A DNA stretch of 5,654 bases, from assembly GCA_002315505.1 (NCBI GenBank), contig DCGX01000005.1, forward strand, positions 1 to 5,654. The letters run 5' to 3'. The translations under genes were made by a program, and so were the position numbers. The notes below the pieces were generated by a model. The model was not told where the DNA came from. It made no database searches and saw nothing but the letters and a program-made list of their open reading frames with translations. The stretch is from Ruminococcaceae bacterium UBA1767. Lineage in GTDB: Bacteria > Bacillota > Clostridia > Oscillospirales > Acutalibacteraceae. Below, one piece after another: positions 5,134 through 5,654 of this stretch. Position 1 is the first letter of the stretch, and each line of letters starts with the position of its first letter.

Positions 5134-5240
5134 CTGAAATCCGTGTATTAAATTGTGCTACCAGTATTCATATTACAAATCAGTGTGTTTTTCAGGCTGT
5201 TAAACACCTTTTTTCTACAATTTTTGTAAGGCTTTTATGA
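5134..5240. other. non-coding gap between TnpV-like gene and terminator
   Basis: This 107-bp AT-rich stretch has no supportable gene. It shows only weak symmetry (TGTTT and AAACA arms near 5186-5206) and short A/T runs. It probably forms the 3' untranslated part of the TnpV-like transcript. Confidence 0.4.
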
Positions 5241-5624
5241 TTAAATATAAATAAGCTCATTATTCACAATTTCAGTTGCTCGGCTGCGGATGTTATTCAT
5301 TCTTTGCACCCAAAGCATCTGACTTTCGGCTTTCAGCGTTTCCGTGATACCTTCTTTTTCGGCAAGTTCATTTACGAGCCGAAGAAACATATCCTCCGCT
5401 TGCTCGTTAATATCGGCGAGGTAAGAATGAAGCGTGTTCCTTGTCCGCATAAGAGAATACACAGCTTTTTTGTTTTCGATAATATAATCTCTGTGCCTTC
5501 TGCCCCAAATACCGATTGGTCTGTTATCTGTTTCAGGCGGCAAAATAAAGTCGGGGATAAGGTAGTCGCCCTCCCAATGATATGTTCCACCGTTCTTTTC
5601 ATAGTCTGATAATACTTTTTCCAT
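5241..5624 (-). CDS. TnpV-family transposon-encoded protein
   Basis: A 127-residue protein matching the TnpV family, small accessory proteins first named in the Tn4451/Tn4453 mobilizable transposons and common in clostridial integrative elements; their biochemical role is not established. Characteristic blocks are YLIPD at 21-25, RPIGIWGRRHRDYI at 35-48, HSYLADINEQAEDM at 66-79, WVQRMNNIRSRATEIV at 105-120 and the C-terminal ELIY at 123-126. Length is normal and no frame break is seen. The start has AAGGAGG (5633-5639) eight nt upstream. The C-terminal two thirds is mainly helical and may form a coiled coil. The gene marks this region as part of an integrative/mobilizable element; it appears to have its own terminator at 5097-5133. 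Confidence 0.88.
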   Translation of the reverse strand: MEKVLSDYEKNGGTYHWEGDYLIPDFILPPETDNRPIGIWGRRHRDYIIENKKAVYSLMRTRNTLHSYLADINEQAEDMFLRLVNELAEKEGITETLKAESQMLWVQRMNNIRSRATEIVNNELIYI

Positions 5625-5654
5625 TTGTTATGCCTCCTTGTTTTTTCTGCATTT

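Noticed and set aside
5372..5602. Minus-strand frame of 76 codons inside the TnpV-like gene
   Set aside because: It is an out-of-frame shadow of a confidently identified gene.
1..5654. CRISPR array, tRNA, rRNA or complete insertion sequence
   Set aside because: No regularly spaced repeats, cloverleaf, rRNA-like sequence or transposase frame with terminal repeats was seen.

Overview
The window is AT-rich with Firmicutes-style AGGAGG ribosome binding sites. Its proteins resemble mobile-element proteins of gut Clostridia (Oscillospiraceae/Ruminococcus-like hosts); this host assignment is inference from protein style, not a search. Every supported gene lies on the minus strand, so the region is read from right (5654) to left (1). 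I interpret it as the mobilization and maintenance segment of an integrative conjugative or mobilizable element.

In transcription order: a TnpV-family transposon-associated protein (5241-5624); a rho-independent terminator (5099-5133); a leader of about 160 nt with two more inverted repeats; two small overlapping genes of unknown function (4630-4938 and 4470-4655), the second carrying a four-cysteine zinc-ribbon-like motif; a non-coding stretch of about 185 bp with five copies of the heptamer CCGAACA in a mirrored arrangement (4315-4464); a DUF927 helicase/primase-like gene broken by an internal deletion plus frameshift (2871-4284); an intergenic segment with two small hairpins that is the best oriT candidate (2762-2870); a MobC-like relaxosome protein (2429-2761) overlapping by 1 nt a MOBP-type relaxase with a predicted membrane segment (915-2429); a ParB/Spo0J-like protein (48-884); and the first eight codons of another gene running off the left edge.

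MobC and the relaxase would form the DNA-processing relaxosome. The ParB-like protein could contribute to stability or regulation, and the DUF927 protein would have supplied an ATPase for element replication before it was broken. The most interesting unexplained signals are a perfect 11-bp-arm palindrome inside the parB-like gene (a possible internal parS-like site, as in Bacillus spo0J), a strong hairpin inside the relaxase gene exactly where a membrane segment is encoded, the CCGAACA cluster, and a 22-nt near-identical direct repeat ending both the relaxase and parB genes.
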